Source: Bacteroidales bacterium (GTDB taxonomy: Bacteria > Bacteroidota > Bacteroidia > Bacteroidales > ML635J-15). Taken from it: a DNA stretch of 64,000 nt. The translations under genes and the position numbers were made by a program. Below are positions 8,299 to 17,616 of the stretch, piece after piece (the first letter of the stretch is position 1; each line of letters opens with the position of its first letter). The notes beneath the pieces are model-generated. The model was not told the origin of the DNA. It saw only the letters and a list, made by a program, of their open reading frames with translations, and searched no databases. The stretch lies in contig JAISPG010000060.1 in assembly GCA_031275085.1 (NCBI GenBank), positions 1 through 64,000 of the forward strand. Direction: 5' to 3'.

Positions 8299-9267
8299 AT
8301 GAAAAAACTAATACTTATAATATTTTTTGAAGTTCTTTTTGGCGTAAGCTTGTTGTTTGCCCAAACAGAAGAAGAACGGTTGAGAGTTAAAATAGCTGAA
8401 AAAAAGGAAGAAAAAGAAAGATTATATAACTGTAAAACTTTTTTTGAAAATCAGAAGTATATTAAAAATCATTATTACGATCAAAAAATAGCGATTGTTG
8501 AAGTAGAACCCAATTCTATGAATAAAAATGAATTTAAAAATTTATGTCAGGAATATTCAAGAGAAGTAGTTGAATTTGAACGTAACTTAAAATATGATCC
8601 AAATGTTACAGATTATCACATAGTATATGCTTGCAATCAAAAAAATGAAACTACTGAAATAAATATGTATTATGAGGTAACTTCAAATACTTCAATTAAT
8701 TTTATAAAAGAAGGAGATGACGCAGAAATTAGAGAATGTGAATTGTTGCTGAATAAAATTAGGAATAATCAAAAGCTTTGTAAAGAATTATCTGATATTT
8801 TACAACGACAAATAAATTACAATTTAATAGAAACTGCTGATAATGCTGGCAATTTATTGCTAAAACATGTTTCGATTCCGAATGGAGAAGAACTAAAGAC
8901 AAATATTATGGAAGAACTGAAAAAAGCAGGTGGAGTTGAAAATGAAAAGCCAATAGATAACAAAACAGCTAACATTTTAAATAAAGGAATCAATTTAACA
9001 GAAAAAGTAGTTGAATTTATTCCAGGAGGAGATAAACTGACTAATCATTATTTATGGAAATTATTTAAGTCAACTCCAGAAGCAGGTAAAGGATTAGGTC
9101 ATTTGGCTGCTTCTGTAAATATTTATTTTCGAAAAAATGAATACGAAAGAGAAATACAAAAATTAAAAATAGAAGAAGAAATTATTATTAAGAAAATAGA
9201 AGATATTAAAAATAGAAATTTAAATAGAGAAAATACATCAATTCCGCTTGGTGGACATAATAGATAA
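8299..9267 (+). CDS. Secreted coiled-coil protein of unknown function
   Basis: 322 residues starting 8 bases after the previous stop, so almost certainly co-transcribed. The signal peptide (MKKLILIIFFEVLFGVSLLFAQ) is followed by a short coiled coil, a mixed domain with a few cysteines, a glycine-containing segment (VVEFIPGGDKLTNHYLWK, about 235-255) and a second coiled coil at the C-terminus. The composition is extremely rich in Lys, Glu and Asn. No family recognised; probably periplasmic. Confidence 0.72.
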   Translation: MKKLILIIFFEVLFGVSLLFAQTEEERLRVKIAEKKEEKERLYNCKTFFENQKYIKNHYYDQKIAIVEVEPNSMNKNEFKNLCQEYSREVVEFERNLKYDPNVTDYHIVYACNQKNETTEINMYYEVTSNTSINFIKEGDDAEIRECELLLNKIRNNQKLCKELSDILQRQINYNLIETADNAGNLLLKHVSIPNGEELKTNIMEELKKAGGVENEKPIDNKTANILNKGINLTEKVVEFIPGGDKLTNHYLWKLFKSTPEAGKGLGHLAASVNIYFRKNEYEREIQKLKIEEEIIIKKIEDIKNRNLNRENTSIPLGGHNR

Positions 9268-9314
9268 AAAAACAAATGAACTATTAATTTTTGTCATAAC
9301 AATTTTACAACAAA

Positions 9315-11696
9315 ATGATGGGTACCCATATAATAAAATATTTATTTTTTATTGCTTTTCTTGTTTGTAATGTCTCTATTGCTTTTTCGCAAGATTGCCA
9401 ATTTTCAAACGAACAAAAATATGCAATAGAAGAAGCTAGAAAAAGTATGTCTAATGCTCAAAAAAATCCATCATACCCATCATATACCAATCTTGTTAAT
9501 AAATGCTCAACAGCTTTAGAATTAGTAGCTAATTGTTCACAAGTGCATGATATTTATAAGGAATTGATAATAACATGCCGTGTATTAACAAAATCTGGAG
9601 ATGGAAACGAATTATATTTTTATCAAAAAGCTATTAGTTTTTGCAGTGAGTATACACAATTAATTATTGATCCAATTGAAAAGGAAACGTACAAAAGACT
9701 TTTAAAAGAATTAAATGATGAATATAAAAATATTGAAACAATAAAAATAAATGAAAGTAAAAATAGAAAAGATAAAGAGGCATTTGATTATTCTGATAAA
9801 TTAGGAACAATTGAAAGTTATAAAGCATATTTAGAAACATTTCCTAATGGAATGTTTGCCAAAGAAGCAAAAGAGCGAGTGGATAGATTAATTAACGCAA
9901 AATTACGTAGAGAAGATGATTCTTATTATAATTATATAAAAGAACTTGATATTAAAGAAGGATATGAGGATTATATTACAAATTTCCCAAACGGCTTTCA
10001 TGTAGAAGAAGCGAAGAAAGAAATTAAAAAAATTGAAGATGCTGCAGATAATGATTATTATAATAATTGTAGAAAAAGAAATATAAAAGAGGCATATAAA
10101 GAATATTTGAATAAATATCCTAAAGGAATTAATGCTAATAATGCAAAAAAAGAAATTGAAAAAATTGAAGATTATGAATTTTGGGAGAAAATAAAAAATT
10201 CTTCTGATATTAATTCAATTGAAAATTATCCACAAAAATATCCTAATGGACTTTATATAAATGAGGTAAAAAATAAATTATCAAGTTTATATATTGAAAA
10301 AGGCGATAGCGAAATATCTTATTCGAATTTTCAAAATGCTTTATATTATTATAAAAAAGCTGATAATTATAAATCTTCAAGTGATTTACGGAATAAGATA
10401 AAAAAAGTAGAAGAAAATATTTTATATCTTAAAATTCAAAATCAAAATAATTCTTCGGATTGCGAAGAATACCTTAAATTATATCCTAATGGCGAATATA
10501 AAGAAATCGTTACTGAAAATCTTTGTAAGCATTATTATGATTTAGCAAAAAAACAAGACAAAAATAAAAATCATAAAGATGCTAAAAGCAATTATTTGAA
10601 AGTTGTTGAGTTAAATTGTAGTAATAAAAAAGATGTACAATCACGAATAAATACTATCAATAGGAAAGCGAAAAATAAAATTTGGAATGATGGCTTTACA
10701 TCTAAAATGTATTACACTTTTATTTTTCAAACACCTCTAGCCATCAATTCAAAAAATTTAGTAGGAATAAAAATTGACCTTCTTGATAATCAAAAACTGA
10801 AATATTATTATTCATTCCGATCCAGCATAAATTTCTCTGTTCCCAAAGTCAATATCTCTAATTTTTATGATAACGATAAATATGTTTTGACAAAAACCAA
10901 AGAAAATCAACAAAGTAATATATCTTCGGCTATTTTTTCTTCTGGTATAACAAAAAAAATATATAGACCAATATTTATTACTGCTGGATTGGGAATTGGG
11001 ATGAATACATATTCTCAAAAATATGATATTTTGAATATAGAATCAAATGAAGAAAATTCTCTTTGGCTATATGAAAAAAATAATAGAAGTTTTTTTGCAA
11101 CTCCTGAATTTGGGGTACATTTTGCTTTTTATTATTTTTCTATTTTTGCTAATTTGAATTATTTAATACCAATTAAAAATCGTTCAGATCATATAACTTA
11201 TAATAAATTTTCCTATTCAATGGGATTGAGTTTTCCTATTAGGCAATATCGAAGATATCCACCATATTTATATTTGGCATATTGTTTAGATTTCCCAGTA
11301 CCTAATTATTTAGATTTTAAATCAAATTCATCATTAATCGGTATATCTTTTGGCTCTTTAAGAGGTATGTATGGTACAATTAGAATGAATTCATTATTAT
11401 TTAAAGATATTGAACATTATAATAAATCTGAAGATAGAGGAAATTTGTTTATTAATTTGGGCTATGGAAATAAAGCATTTAATTGGGTATATTTTTATTT
11501 AGGGGCAGGGGTGTTGTATCAAAAAACAATTTCAAATGATGGTCTTGGTTTTGACACGAGTTGGAAGTTTAACCCTGAAGTTGGATTAAATTATAGGATA
11601 CTCCATTTTATTATAAGAGGAGGAATTAATGTCCCAAACTTTAGATTTAAATATGATAATATATATATTACTACAGGCTTTGGGTATATTTTCTAA
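9315..11696 (+). CDS. Secreted repeat protein with predicted C-terminal outer-membrane barrel
   Basis: 793 residues; the adjacent ATG at 9318 is an equally possible start. A signal peptide (to about residue 26) is followed by a helical domain and four or five repeats of about 45 residues with the core Y-x-x-Y-[LI]-x-x-[FY]-P-[NK]-G (about residues 165-400), like the TPR-related repeats of some Bacteroidota envelope proteins. From about 460 to the end, alternating aromatic strands ending in ITTGFGYIF look like an outer-membrane beta-barrel. Third gene of the cassette; very AT-rich. The function is unknown; a periplasmic sensor or scaffold anchored in the outer membrane is plausible. Confidence 0.72.
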   Translation: MMGTHIIKYLFFIAFLVCNVSIAFSQDCQFSNEQKYAIEEARKSMSNAQKNPSYPSYTNLVNKCSTALELVANCSQVHDIYKELIITCRVLTKSGDGNELYFYQKAISFCSEYTQLIIDPIEKETYKRLLKELNDEYKNIETIKINESKNRKDKEAFDYSDKLGTIESYKAYLETFPNGMFAKEAKERVDRLINAKLRREDDSYYNYIKELDIKEGYEDYITNFPNGFHVEEAKKEIKKIEDAADNDYYNNCRKRNIKEAYKEYLNKYPKGINANNAKKEIEKIEDYEFWEKIKNSSDINSIENYPQKYPNGLYINEVKNKLSSLYIEKGDSEISYSNFQNALYYYKKADNYKSSSDLRNKIKKVEENILYLKIQNQNNSSDCEEYLKLYPNGEYKEIVTENLCKHYYDLAKKQDKNKNHKDAKSNYLKVVELNCSNKKDVQSRINTINRKAKNKIWNDGFTSKMYYTFIFQTPLAINSKNLVGIKIDLLDNQKLKYYYSFRSSINFSVPKVNISNFYDNDKYVLTKTKENQQSNISSAIFSSGITKKIYRPIFITAGLGIGMNTYSQKYDILNIESNEENSLWLYEKNNRSFFATPEFGVHFAFYYFSIFANLNYLIPIKNRSDHITYNKFSYSMGLSFPIRQYRRYPPYLYLAYCLDFPVPNYLDFKSNSSLIGISFGSLRGMYGTIRMNSLLFKDIEHYNKSEDRGNLFINLGYGNKAFNWVYFYLGAGVLYQKTISNDGLGFDTSWKFNPEVGLNYRILHFIIRGGINVPNFRFKYDNIYITTGFGYIF

Positions 11697-11742
11697 AATA
11701 TTTTTATCGAAATAATAACTTTATCAGCAATTACTCTATCTT

Positions 11743-12927
11743 TCAAATATGTCTTACTGTAATATGTTTCAGTAATTTATTTTCCAGCACATTGGCAACT
11801 CTGTTAGCGATAGTGCGTCTTATTTCAAGATCGACAGGAACATTCGGATCCTGATGAGCTTCATTTATTTTTGTGCCTACAAGTATATCTATCTGATCGC
11901 TTTCCAGTATAAGTTTTACTATCTGATCTGCGGGACCTTTACCCGGTTTATAGTCATTGGTAAGATTTGTAAGTATTTTCCAGACTTTATTCAATGTGAG
12001 TATTCCTTCGGTAACGAGATCAATTCCTTCCATATGTGAAACAGGTGGCAGTTCGTCATCAAGGAAATCCAGAGAATCGGTGACTTCCAGGTTTAATTCG
12101 CGCGCAATAATATCGGTTGTAGAGCCACCGGCAATTATTTTCTTACCGTCATAATTTTTTACAATTGATGCGAATTCTTTATCGTTTGCCTTACTCATAG
12201 GCGGACCTGTTACAATAAGTAATTTTCTGGGTCTTCTGAAATATATTGTTGCACAGCTTGTGTCGTCCTTAGGCATGTAGTCGTCATTTGCAATAGCTTT
12301 ATTTACTACTTTTTCCGCTAATTTTCCTGCTGATATGTCATGGTTGTTATCAAGAATTCCTGCAATATATTCTTCAATGTGGGAAACTTCCCATCCAAAA
12401 GGATATTTGTCTGTTCCCATACCCGATTGTGCAACTCCATCGGTACAAATAATTATACGGTCGTAAAGTTTTGGATAAAAACTGCTATGAGTTAGTTTTT
12501 TTCCTGCATGTTTCGGGTTTTTCATTTCAATTATTTCACGGTTAACAACCAGAGATTTGTTGTTTCTGAATACCATTACAGAAGGATTGTCATATTCCAG
12601 TATGTGTACTTTTCCGTCTATTTCAAGGTCGATAACTGTAAATGTTGCATAAGAAACCTGTCTTTCGCTACATATCGGAAGCGTACTCATTATTATTTCT
12701 GCAATACGTTCGGGATTACGGTGTTCTACAGTAAAGTTAAGAGCCATTGTAGAAGTCAGGGTTGCAAGCACATTAGCTTTTACTCCATGTCCCATTCCGT
12801 CGGATAAAACTACTATAATACGTTTATCTTCCTTGATCCTTTTTTTCAGGAAAACATCTCCGCAAATTTTTTCACCATGATGATTTACTTGTTTTGCTTC
12901 GATTTCTATATATAGGTTTTTATCCAT
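11743..12927 (-). CDS. SpoIIE-family (PP2C-like) phosphatase with extra C-terminal domain
   Basis: 394 residues. The N-terminal 230 residues form a PP2C/SpoIIE phosphatase domain, with metal-binding aspartates in CGDVF (D24) and VVLSDGMGHG (D43) and a later CTDGVAQS. Residues from about 232 to the end (starting PRKLLIVTGPP, then AGGSTTDIIAREL) form a separate domain I cannot name. Proteins of this kind are familiar beside FeFe-hydrogenase sensor genes. It starts 2 bases after the stop of the hydrogenase-PAS sensor, so the sensor probably controls this output. Its substrate is unknown. Confidence 0.85.
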   Translation of the reverse strand: MDKNLYIEIEAKQVNHHGEKICGDVFLKKRIKEDKRIIVVLSDGMGHGVKANVLATLTSTMALNFTVEHRNPERIAEIIMSTLPICSERQVSYATFTVIDLEIDGKVHILEYDNPSVMVFRNNKSLVVNREIIEMKNPKHAGKKLTHSSFYPKLYDRIIICTDGVAQSGMGTDKYPFGWEVSHIEEYIAGILDNNHDISAGKLAEKVVNKAIANDDYMPKDDTSCATIYFRRPRKLLIVTGPPMSKANDKEFASIVKNYDGKKIIAGGSTTDIIARELNLEVTDSLDFLDDELPPVSHMEGIDLVTEGILTLNKVWKILTNLTNDYKPGKGPADQIVKLILESDQIDILVGTKINEAHQDPNVPVDLEIRRTIANRVANVLENKLLKHITVRHI

Positions 12928-12929
12928 TT

Positions 12930-14777
12930 TTATTTATTATCATTGCTTTTTTCAAATGATGAGATAATACTGTTCAACATTCTTTCGGTTTCGGATGCTC
13001 CTTCGCCGAGTAAAAATCCGATTTGCTGAACCATGCCCAGGTTTTTTTCAATTACATCATTTATTCTTTCAATTAATTCGTCTTTTCTCACTTCCGGTTG
13101 ATACATATCTCTGAAAACGGCTCCGAAAATTCTATCTCTTTTTATAGGGAATGCTGTAATACTTATAAGTTTATCATTAAATTCAATATCTTTATTGTCA
13201 ACTTCTTTGTTTTTGCTTGAAATATAGCTGAAAATATTATAAACAGAATGAGGCAGTAAGGTTTTAACATCAGCACCGATAAGTCCCGGAATTATATCAT
13301 TTATTTCTTTTGCATCCTGTCCGATCAGGTCTATGAATTTTTGGTTAGATTGTATTATTTTAAGTTTATCATCCACAATAACAACTCCTGATGGTATTTT
13401 AGCCAGTATTGCCTTTATTAAAGTAATTGACTCTTTTGCATCTTCATGTTCTTTTCTGATTTTTTGTTCGGATTCTTCCAGTGCCCGTTGTGTTTCTGCA
13501 AGTTTAGTATTTGCTGCGGTAATTTTATTAATGAATTCTTGTCTGTTGCGCAGGGTGAAATTTACGCACATTTCCGGCTTTACAAGCCCTTTGGCTACAT
13601 CTGTTGCGAAATCATGGCAATTATCATAACCACATGTTTTACACCCGGTTTCGGTATATTTTTCCTTTCCGATAAGTTTCAGAACTTCTGTTATTTTATT
13701 TTCTGCCGGTTTTGGAATTCTTTGGTCATTTGCAGAAAATGATCTTGACAGATCGGTTTCTTTATAAAGTTCTATATTTTTTTCCCATTCATTGTTATCA
13801 AGAAGCCCCAGGCGTTTGGTCGTATAATTGACAACAAGGCTGTGATTCAGAAGATAACTTTTGTTATGTGAAGAACAAGGACCCATATTACAACCTTTAC
13901 AATAAAATATATTCAGGTGATGTTTTATTTCATTGATATTTGCAAAATCATCTATATTTTTTGTAAAATTCTCTTGTCCTTCTCTTGTTACTATTCTGTT
14001 TATCAATGGAGTATAGTTAATATCAGATGCGTCAAGAATGCCTGTACTTAACGGATATAATGAACCTTTTTTTCCTATTGGCTGGTCAAATTCAGAAAAT
14101 TCAACAGAATTTTCATAGATATTATTTTCATTGAAGAGTATTCTTAATTCTTCGAAAGATATGACTTCATTGACCAGGTTTTCATATTTTTTTACTTCTT
14201 TTTTTTGTGCGAGGCATGGTGTAATAGCAATAATTATGGCATTTTCTCCATGAATTTGCCGTAATATCTTTGCGGTAGCTATTATGGGAGAAACAACCGG
14301 AATAAGGCTGTCTATTATATGTGGCTGGAATTTTTCAATATATTCAACAACAGGAGGACAATTAGTAGTTACAAGATATTTTCCTTTAAAGTTATCTATT
14401 TTTTCTTTATATTTTAAAGATACTATATCGGCACCGAAAGATATTTCATTTATATAATTGAATCCGAGTATTCGTATCATTCCTACAAAATTACGGTAAT
14501 CCAGTATATCCGGAAATTCTGAGGCTATTGACGGGTCTACGATCGCAATTGATTCTTTTTCTGTTTTAAGAAGTTCGGCTGCATTTTTATAAGTTTTCAG
14601 ATATTCAACTGCCTTTATTCCACAACTAACATAACAATTTCCACATCCTATACATCGTTCGTGATTAATGTCCAGTTCATCGGATGCAATTTGCATTGTA
14701 ATTGCCTTTGTCGGGCAAGATTTTACGCAGGCATAACAATGAACACATTTTTTTGAATTTATTTTTATGAGTTCCAT
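12930..14777 (-). CDS. Sensory FeFe-hydrogenase-like protein with PAS domain (HydS/HsfB-like)
   Basis: 615 residues. Order: two [4Fe-4S] ferredoxin motifs (C11/14/17/21 and C42/45/48/52), an FeFe-hydrogenase H-domain (about 75-320), a further Fe-S motif (C379, C382, C387, C404), a coiled coil (410-450) and a PAS domain (about 455-570). H-domain loops read TTNCPP (C140), TPCLAQKKE (C188) and YCKGCNMGP (C293, C296). The usual TSCCP is TTNCP, so the proton-relay cysteine is Asn, as expected for sensory rather than catalytic members. It has no kinase domain; its partner is probably the adjacent phosphatase. Confidence 0.87.
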   Translation of the reverse strand: MELIKINSKKCVHCYACVKSCPTKAITMQIASDELDINHERCIGCGNCYVSCGIKAVEYLKTYKNAAELLKTEKESIAIVDPSIASEFPDILDYRNFVGMIRILGFNYINEISFGADIVSLKYKEKIDNFKGKYLVTTNCPPVVEYIEKFQPHIIDSLIPVVSPIIATAKILRQIHGENAIIIAITPCLAQKKEVKKYENLVNEVISFEELRILFNENNIYENSVEFSEFDQPIGKKGSLYPLSTGILDASDINYTPLINRIVTREGQENFTKNIDDFANINEIKHHLNIFYCKGCNMGPCSSHNKSYLLNHSLVVNYTTKRLGLLDNNEWEKNIELYKETDLSRSFSANDQRIPKPAENKITEVLKLIGKEKYTETGCKTCGYDNCHDFATDVAKGLVKPEMCVNFTLRNRQEFINKITAANTKLAETQRALEESEQKIRKEHEDAKESITLIKAILAKIPSGVVIVDDKLKIIQSNQKFIDLIGQDAKEINDIIPGLIGADVKTLLPHSVYNIFSYISSKNKEVDNKDIEFNDKLISITAFPIKRDRIFGAVFRDMYQPEVRKDELIERINDVIEKNLGMVQQIGFLLGEGASETERMLNSIISSFEKSNDNK

Positions 14778-14833
14778 ATTATATTAGTTGAAAGCTAGAG
14801 GTGTAATATTTTTTCATATTTTCTCTTTTCACT

Positions 14834-14880
14834 CTTCGGCTTACTTCGACTTGGTTCGACTACGCTCAGTAATTGCCGCT
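14834..14880. repeat. Intergenic repeat of the CTTCGACTnCGCTCAGT type
   Basis: The gap between two minus-strand genes contains TTCGACTACGCTCAGTAA (14855-14872), preceded by a second partial copy (CTTCGACTT). The same core occurs at 18358-18375. I recall this motif as a common dispersed intergenic repeat in Bacteroidota. No coding potential. Confidence 0.55.
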
Positions 14881-14918
14881 TTTCGTTTTTAATTTATTGC
14901 TTCTCATTTCTCATAAGG

Positions 14919-15170
14919 CTATTCTTCCATTAAAAAACTTTCAATGATTGCGATGGCTTTTGAAGGATTTATTTCAATAAATTCCTGACCGTTTACCAGC
15001 ATTATTGGTCCTTTTTTGCAGTGTCCAAAACAGTGTCCGCCTTTTAATGTTATTTTAGTTTTAAGGTTTTTATCGGTTATATATTCCTGTAATACTGATA
15101 CAACATCACGGTTCTTCCTGCTGAAACAGGAGCTTCCGAGACATATTGTAACGTTTATTTTATCTTCCAT
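14919..15170 (-). CDS. Thioredoxin-like [2Fe-2S] ferredoxin
   Basis: 83 residues with the cysteine pattern of NuoE/HndA C-terminal domains: C10-x4-C15 (CLGSSC) and C47-x3-C51 (CFGHC) followed by KKGPIMLVNG. Such stand-alone domains occur in FeFe-hydrogenase loci as small electron carriers. It lies between ugd and the hydrogenase-PAS sensor gene on the same strand. It is likely cytoplasmic; its redox partner could be either sensor or the HndC-like subunit. All four ligands are present, unlike the degenerate N-terminal domain of the HndC-like protein. Confidence 0.85.
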   Translation of the reverse strand: MEDKINVTICLGSSCFSRKNRDVVSVLQEYITDKNLKTKITLKGGHCFGHCKKGPIMLVNGQEFIEINPSKAIAIIESFLMEE

Positions 15171-15221
15171 TTTTATAATTAATAAAGTTTATTATTTTAA
15201 CTTTATAAACATTCAACTTGT

Positions 15222-16535
15222 TCATTTTCTTCCTATGCTGTAATATGTATATCCTTTAGAGCGAACTTCATCAGGGTCGTATATATTTCTTCCGTCAAAA
15301 ATTACTTTTCCTTTCATTTTTTCCAAAAGCGGATAATTCAGAACTCTGAACTCTGTCCATTCCGTAACAAGAAATAAAGCATCAGCATCCTTAATTGCAT
15401 CATATGGATTTTGTATATATTCTATTTTATTTCCAATCCGTCTTTTTGCTTCTTCAATTGCAACAGGATCATAACCTATAACTTTTGCACCTTGTTTGGT
15501 TAAGAGATCAATAAGCACCAGAGCCGGAGCTTCTCTCATATCGTCTGTATTGGGTTTGAATGATAATCCCCACATTGCAAAAGTTTTTCCTTTTATATCG
15601 CCGTCAAAATGTTTCATTGCTTTATGGAATAATACTTCTTTTTGACGGTCGTTTACTGCTTCTACCGATTTTAATATTTCAAGTGAGTGGTTATTTTCGT
15701 CAGCTGTTTTTATTATTGCTTTCACATCTTTTGGGAAACAAGAACCTCCATATCCTGTTCCGGCATATATAAAATAAGGACCTATCCTTTTATCAGAACC
15801 AATACCTTTTCTTATTGAATTGATATCGGCACCTACTTTTTCGCAGAAATTTGCAATATCATTCATAAATGATATTTTTGTTGCAAGCATGGCGTTTGCT
15901 GTATATTTTGTTAGTTCTGCCGACGGAATATCCATGTAAATTATAGGATGACCGTTTAATACAAATGGTTTATATAGTCTGTCAATAATTTTATTTGCTC
16001 TTTCGGAGTCTGTTCCTACTACAATTCTATCGGGATGGAGACAATCTTCAATAGCATCTCCTTCTTTTAAAAATTCAGGGTTTGAAGCAACGTCAAATTC
16101 AATATCAGAATTTCTTTTTTTAAGTTCTTTTTTGACGATTTTTCTTACTTTTTCGGCAGTACCGACAGGAACGGTACTTTTGGTTATTATTACAAGGTAA
16201 TCCTGCATGTTTTGGCCTATTTCTTTTGCAACAGATAATACATACTGAAGGTCTGCACTTCCGTCTTCGTCAGGAGGAGTTCCAACGGCTATAAAACATG
16301 CTTCTGCTCCTTTTATACTTTCAGCTATTTCGTTGGTAAATGAAAGCCGGCCTTTTTCATAGTTTCTTGTAACCATCTGTTCAAGGCCTGGTTCCCATAT
16401 AGGCATTATTCCTTTTTTGAGATTTTCTATTTTTTTTTCGTCAATATCAAGGCATGATGTTTCTATACCCATTTCGGCAAAACATGTGCCTGATACTAAT
16501 CCAACATAGCCCGTTCCAATTATTGAGATTTTCAT
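15222..16535 (-). CDS. ugd: UDP-glucose 6-dehydrogenase
   Basis: 437 residues. Oxidises UDP-glucose to UDP-glucuronate with NAD+ for capsule, LPS or exopolysaccharide precursors. Visible are the N-terminal Rossmann motif GTGYVGLVSG (residues 7-16), the conserved ITKSTVPVGT (117-126), FLKEGDAIED, and the catalytic cysteine C266 in GYGGSCFPKD. The length is typical. A minus-strand TAAATTTG box at 16560-16567 suggests its own promoter. Functionally it seems a passenger between the redox genes, though it does reduce NAD+. Confidence 0.95.
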   Translation of the reverse strand: MKISIIGTGYVGLVSGTCFAEMGIETSCLDIDEKKIENLKKGIMPIWEPGLEQMVTRNYEKGRLSFTNEIAESIKGAEACFIAVGTPPDEDGSADLQYVLSVAKEIGQNMQDYLVIITKSTVPVGTAEKVRKIVKKELKKRNSDIEFDVASNPEFLKEGDAIEDCLHPDRIVVGTDSERANKIIDRLYKPFVLNGHPIIYMDIPSAELTKYTANAMLATKISFMNDIANFCEKVGADINSIRKGIGSDKRIGPYFIYAGTGYGGSCFPKDVKAIIKTADENNHSLEILKSVEAVNDRQKEVLFHKAMKHFDGDIKGKTFAMWGLSFKPNTDDMREAPALVLIDLLTKQGAKVIGYDPVAIEEAKRRIGNKIEYIQNPYDAIKDADALFLVTEWTEFRVLNYPLLEKMKGKVIFDGRNIYDPDEVRSKGYTYYSIGRK

Positions 16536-16559
16536 TGTTTTTTTAATTTTTTGTTATCA

Positions 16560-16567
16560 CAAATTTA
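16560..16567 (-). promoter_or_regulatory. -7 box before ugd
   Basis: Minus-strand TAAATTTG fits TAnnTTTG and lies 24 bases before the ugd start. The -33 region is only a T-run. It supports separate transcription of ugd from the upstream rex-ribF pair. Confidence 0.4.
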
Positions 16568-16615
16568 ATTTTTTTTATTATAAAATAAAATCAGAAGTAT
16601 ACCGGCTTCTTAAAA

Positions 16616-16654
16616 CTTAAGATATCAAAATTTAATAATTTTTTTGATATTAAT
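16616..16654 (-). terminator. Hairpin downstream of the ribF-like gene
   Basis: GATATCAAAA pairs with TTTTTGATATT around an AT-rich loop, just downstream of the ribF-like stop on the minus strand. A second small stem (AGAAG/CTTCT) about 25 bases further on is followed by a T-rich tract. Together they could terminate the rex-ribF transcript. The T-run after the larger stem is poor, so confidence is low. Confidence 0.35.
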
Positions 16655-16709
16655 ATTCTTTGTTACAATCTTATTTTATTAGTTGTAGCTAGATTTTAGT
16701 TTCTGTTTC

Positions 16710-17615
16710 TCAATATATTAATCTTTTTACATTATTTTTATCTGTTTCTCTTGTTTTTATAAAATTTTCAGGATCTTCATCAAAAAATCTAAGACGTTTG
16801 AAAAAATATAAATTTACCGGTTTGTTTGGATTAAATGTGAAATTTTCGACTTCTATCACAAATACTTTGGGTTTTCCGCTAGTTTCTATTATTTCTGAAA
16901 TACATGAAAATATTTGTCCGTTTTGTTTTATTTTTGCAGCATATCTCCCGGCTGGGGGCAAAAGCTTTTCTTTTTCATCTAATTCAATGATATATTTAAG
17001 TTCATTTTCCTGATTTTGTCCGGTATTATATAAATTACCGTGAATAAAATACTGATGATTCAGATATGCATTAGCCCTCATGATCTGTCCTTCAAGTATA
17101 GCTTTACGTATACGCGTAGAGCTGACAGTTTCATTTTCTATATCCTGTTGTGGTATTTCTTCAACAATAAAGTTTCTTTTTTTACTGAGATTGTATAAAT
17201 ATTCATAATCTCCTTCGCGGTTATGTCCGAAATGATGATTGAAACCGACAACGATTACTTTAGCTTTTAATTTATTCAGGAGTATGTCTGTTACAAATTT
17301 TTCGGAAGTTATTTCGGAAAATTCTTTTGTGAATTCAATAACAAATAAATGATCTAATTTTGTTGTCGACAGCATTATTTTCTTTTCCTTTTGTGAATTT
17401 ATAAGTTTTAATTCTGCTACTTTTTCAGGAAGAAGGATTTTACGCGGATGAGGATGGAATGTAATTAATACAGACTCGCCGTCAACCTGATCTGCAAGTT
17501 CGTTAAGTCTTGATATGATATATGAATGTCCTATGTGTACACCATCAAATATTCCTGTTGTAACTACAGGATTCTTTATTTCCTCAAAATCGTCGAAACT
17601 ATAGTGGATTTTCAT
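16710..17615 (-). CDS. RibF-like FAD synthetase with degenerate riboflavin kinase domain
   Basis: 301 residues. The N-terminal FMN adenylyltransferase domain is well conserved: TGIFDGVHIGH near residues 21-31, ITFHPHPRKILLP and VSSTRIRKAI (about 164-173). The C-terminal domain sits where riboflavin kinase should be and keeps the LPPAGRYAAKI core, but the GxxxGRxxGFPTAN signature is absent. It may make FAD from FMN only, or have another role. It begins 1 base after the rex stop, which ties it to redox control. A full bifunctional RibF may lie elsewhere in the genome. Confidence 0.8.
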   Translation of the reverse strand: MKIHYSFDDFEEIKNPVVTTGIFDGVHIGHSYIISRLNELADQVDGESVLITFHPHPRKILLPEKVAELKLINSQKEKKIMLSTTKLDHLFVIEFTKEFSEITSEKFVTDILLNKLKAKVIVVGFNHHFGHNREGDYEYLYNLSKKRNFIVEEIPQQDIENETVSSTRIRKAILEGQIMRANAYLNHQYFIHGNLYNTGQNQENELKYIIELDEKEKLLPPAGRYAAKIKQNGQIFSCISEIIETSGKPKVFVIEVENFTFNPNKPVNLYFFKRLRFFDEDPENFIKTRETDKNNVKRLIY

Positions 17616-17616
17616 T

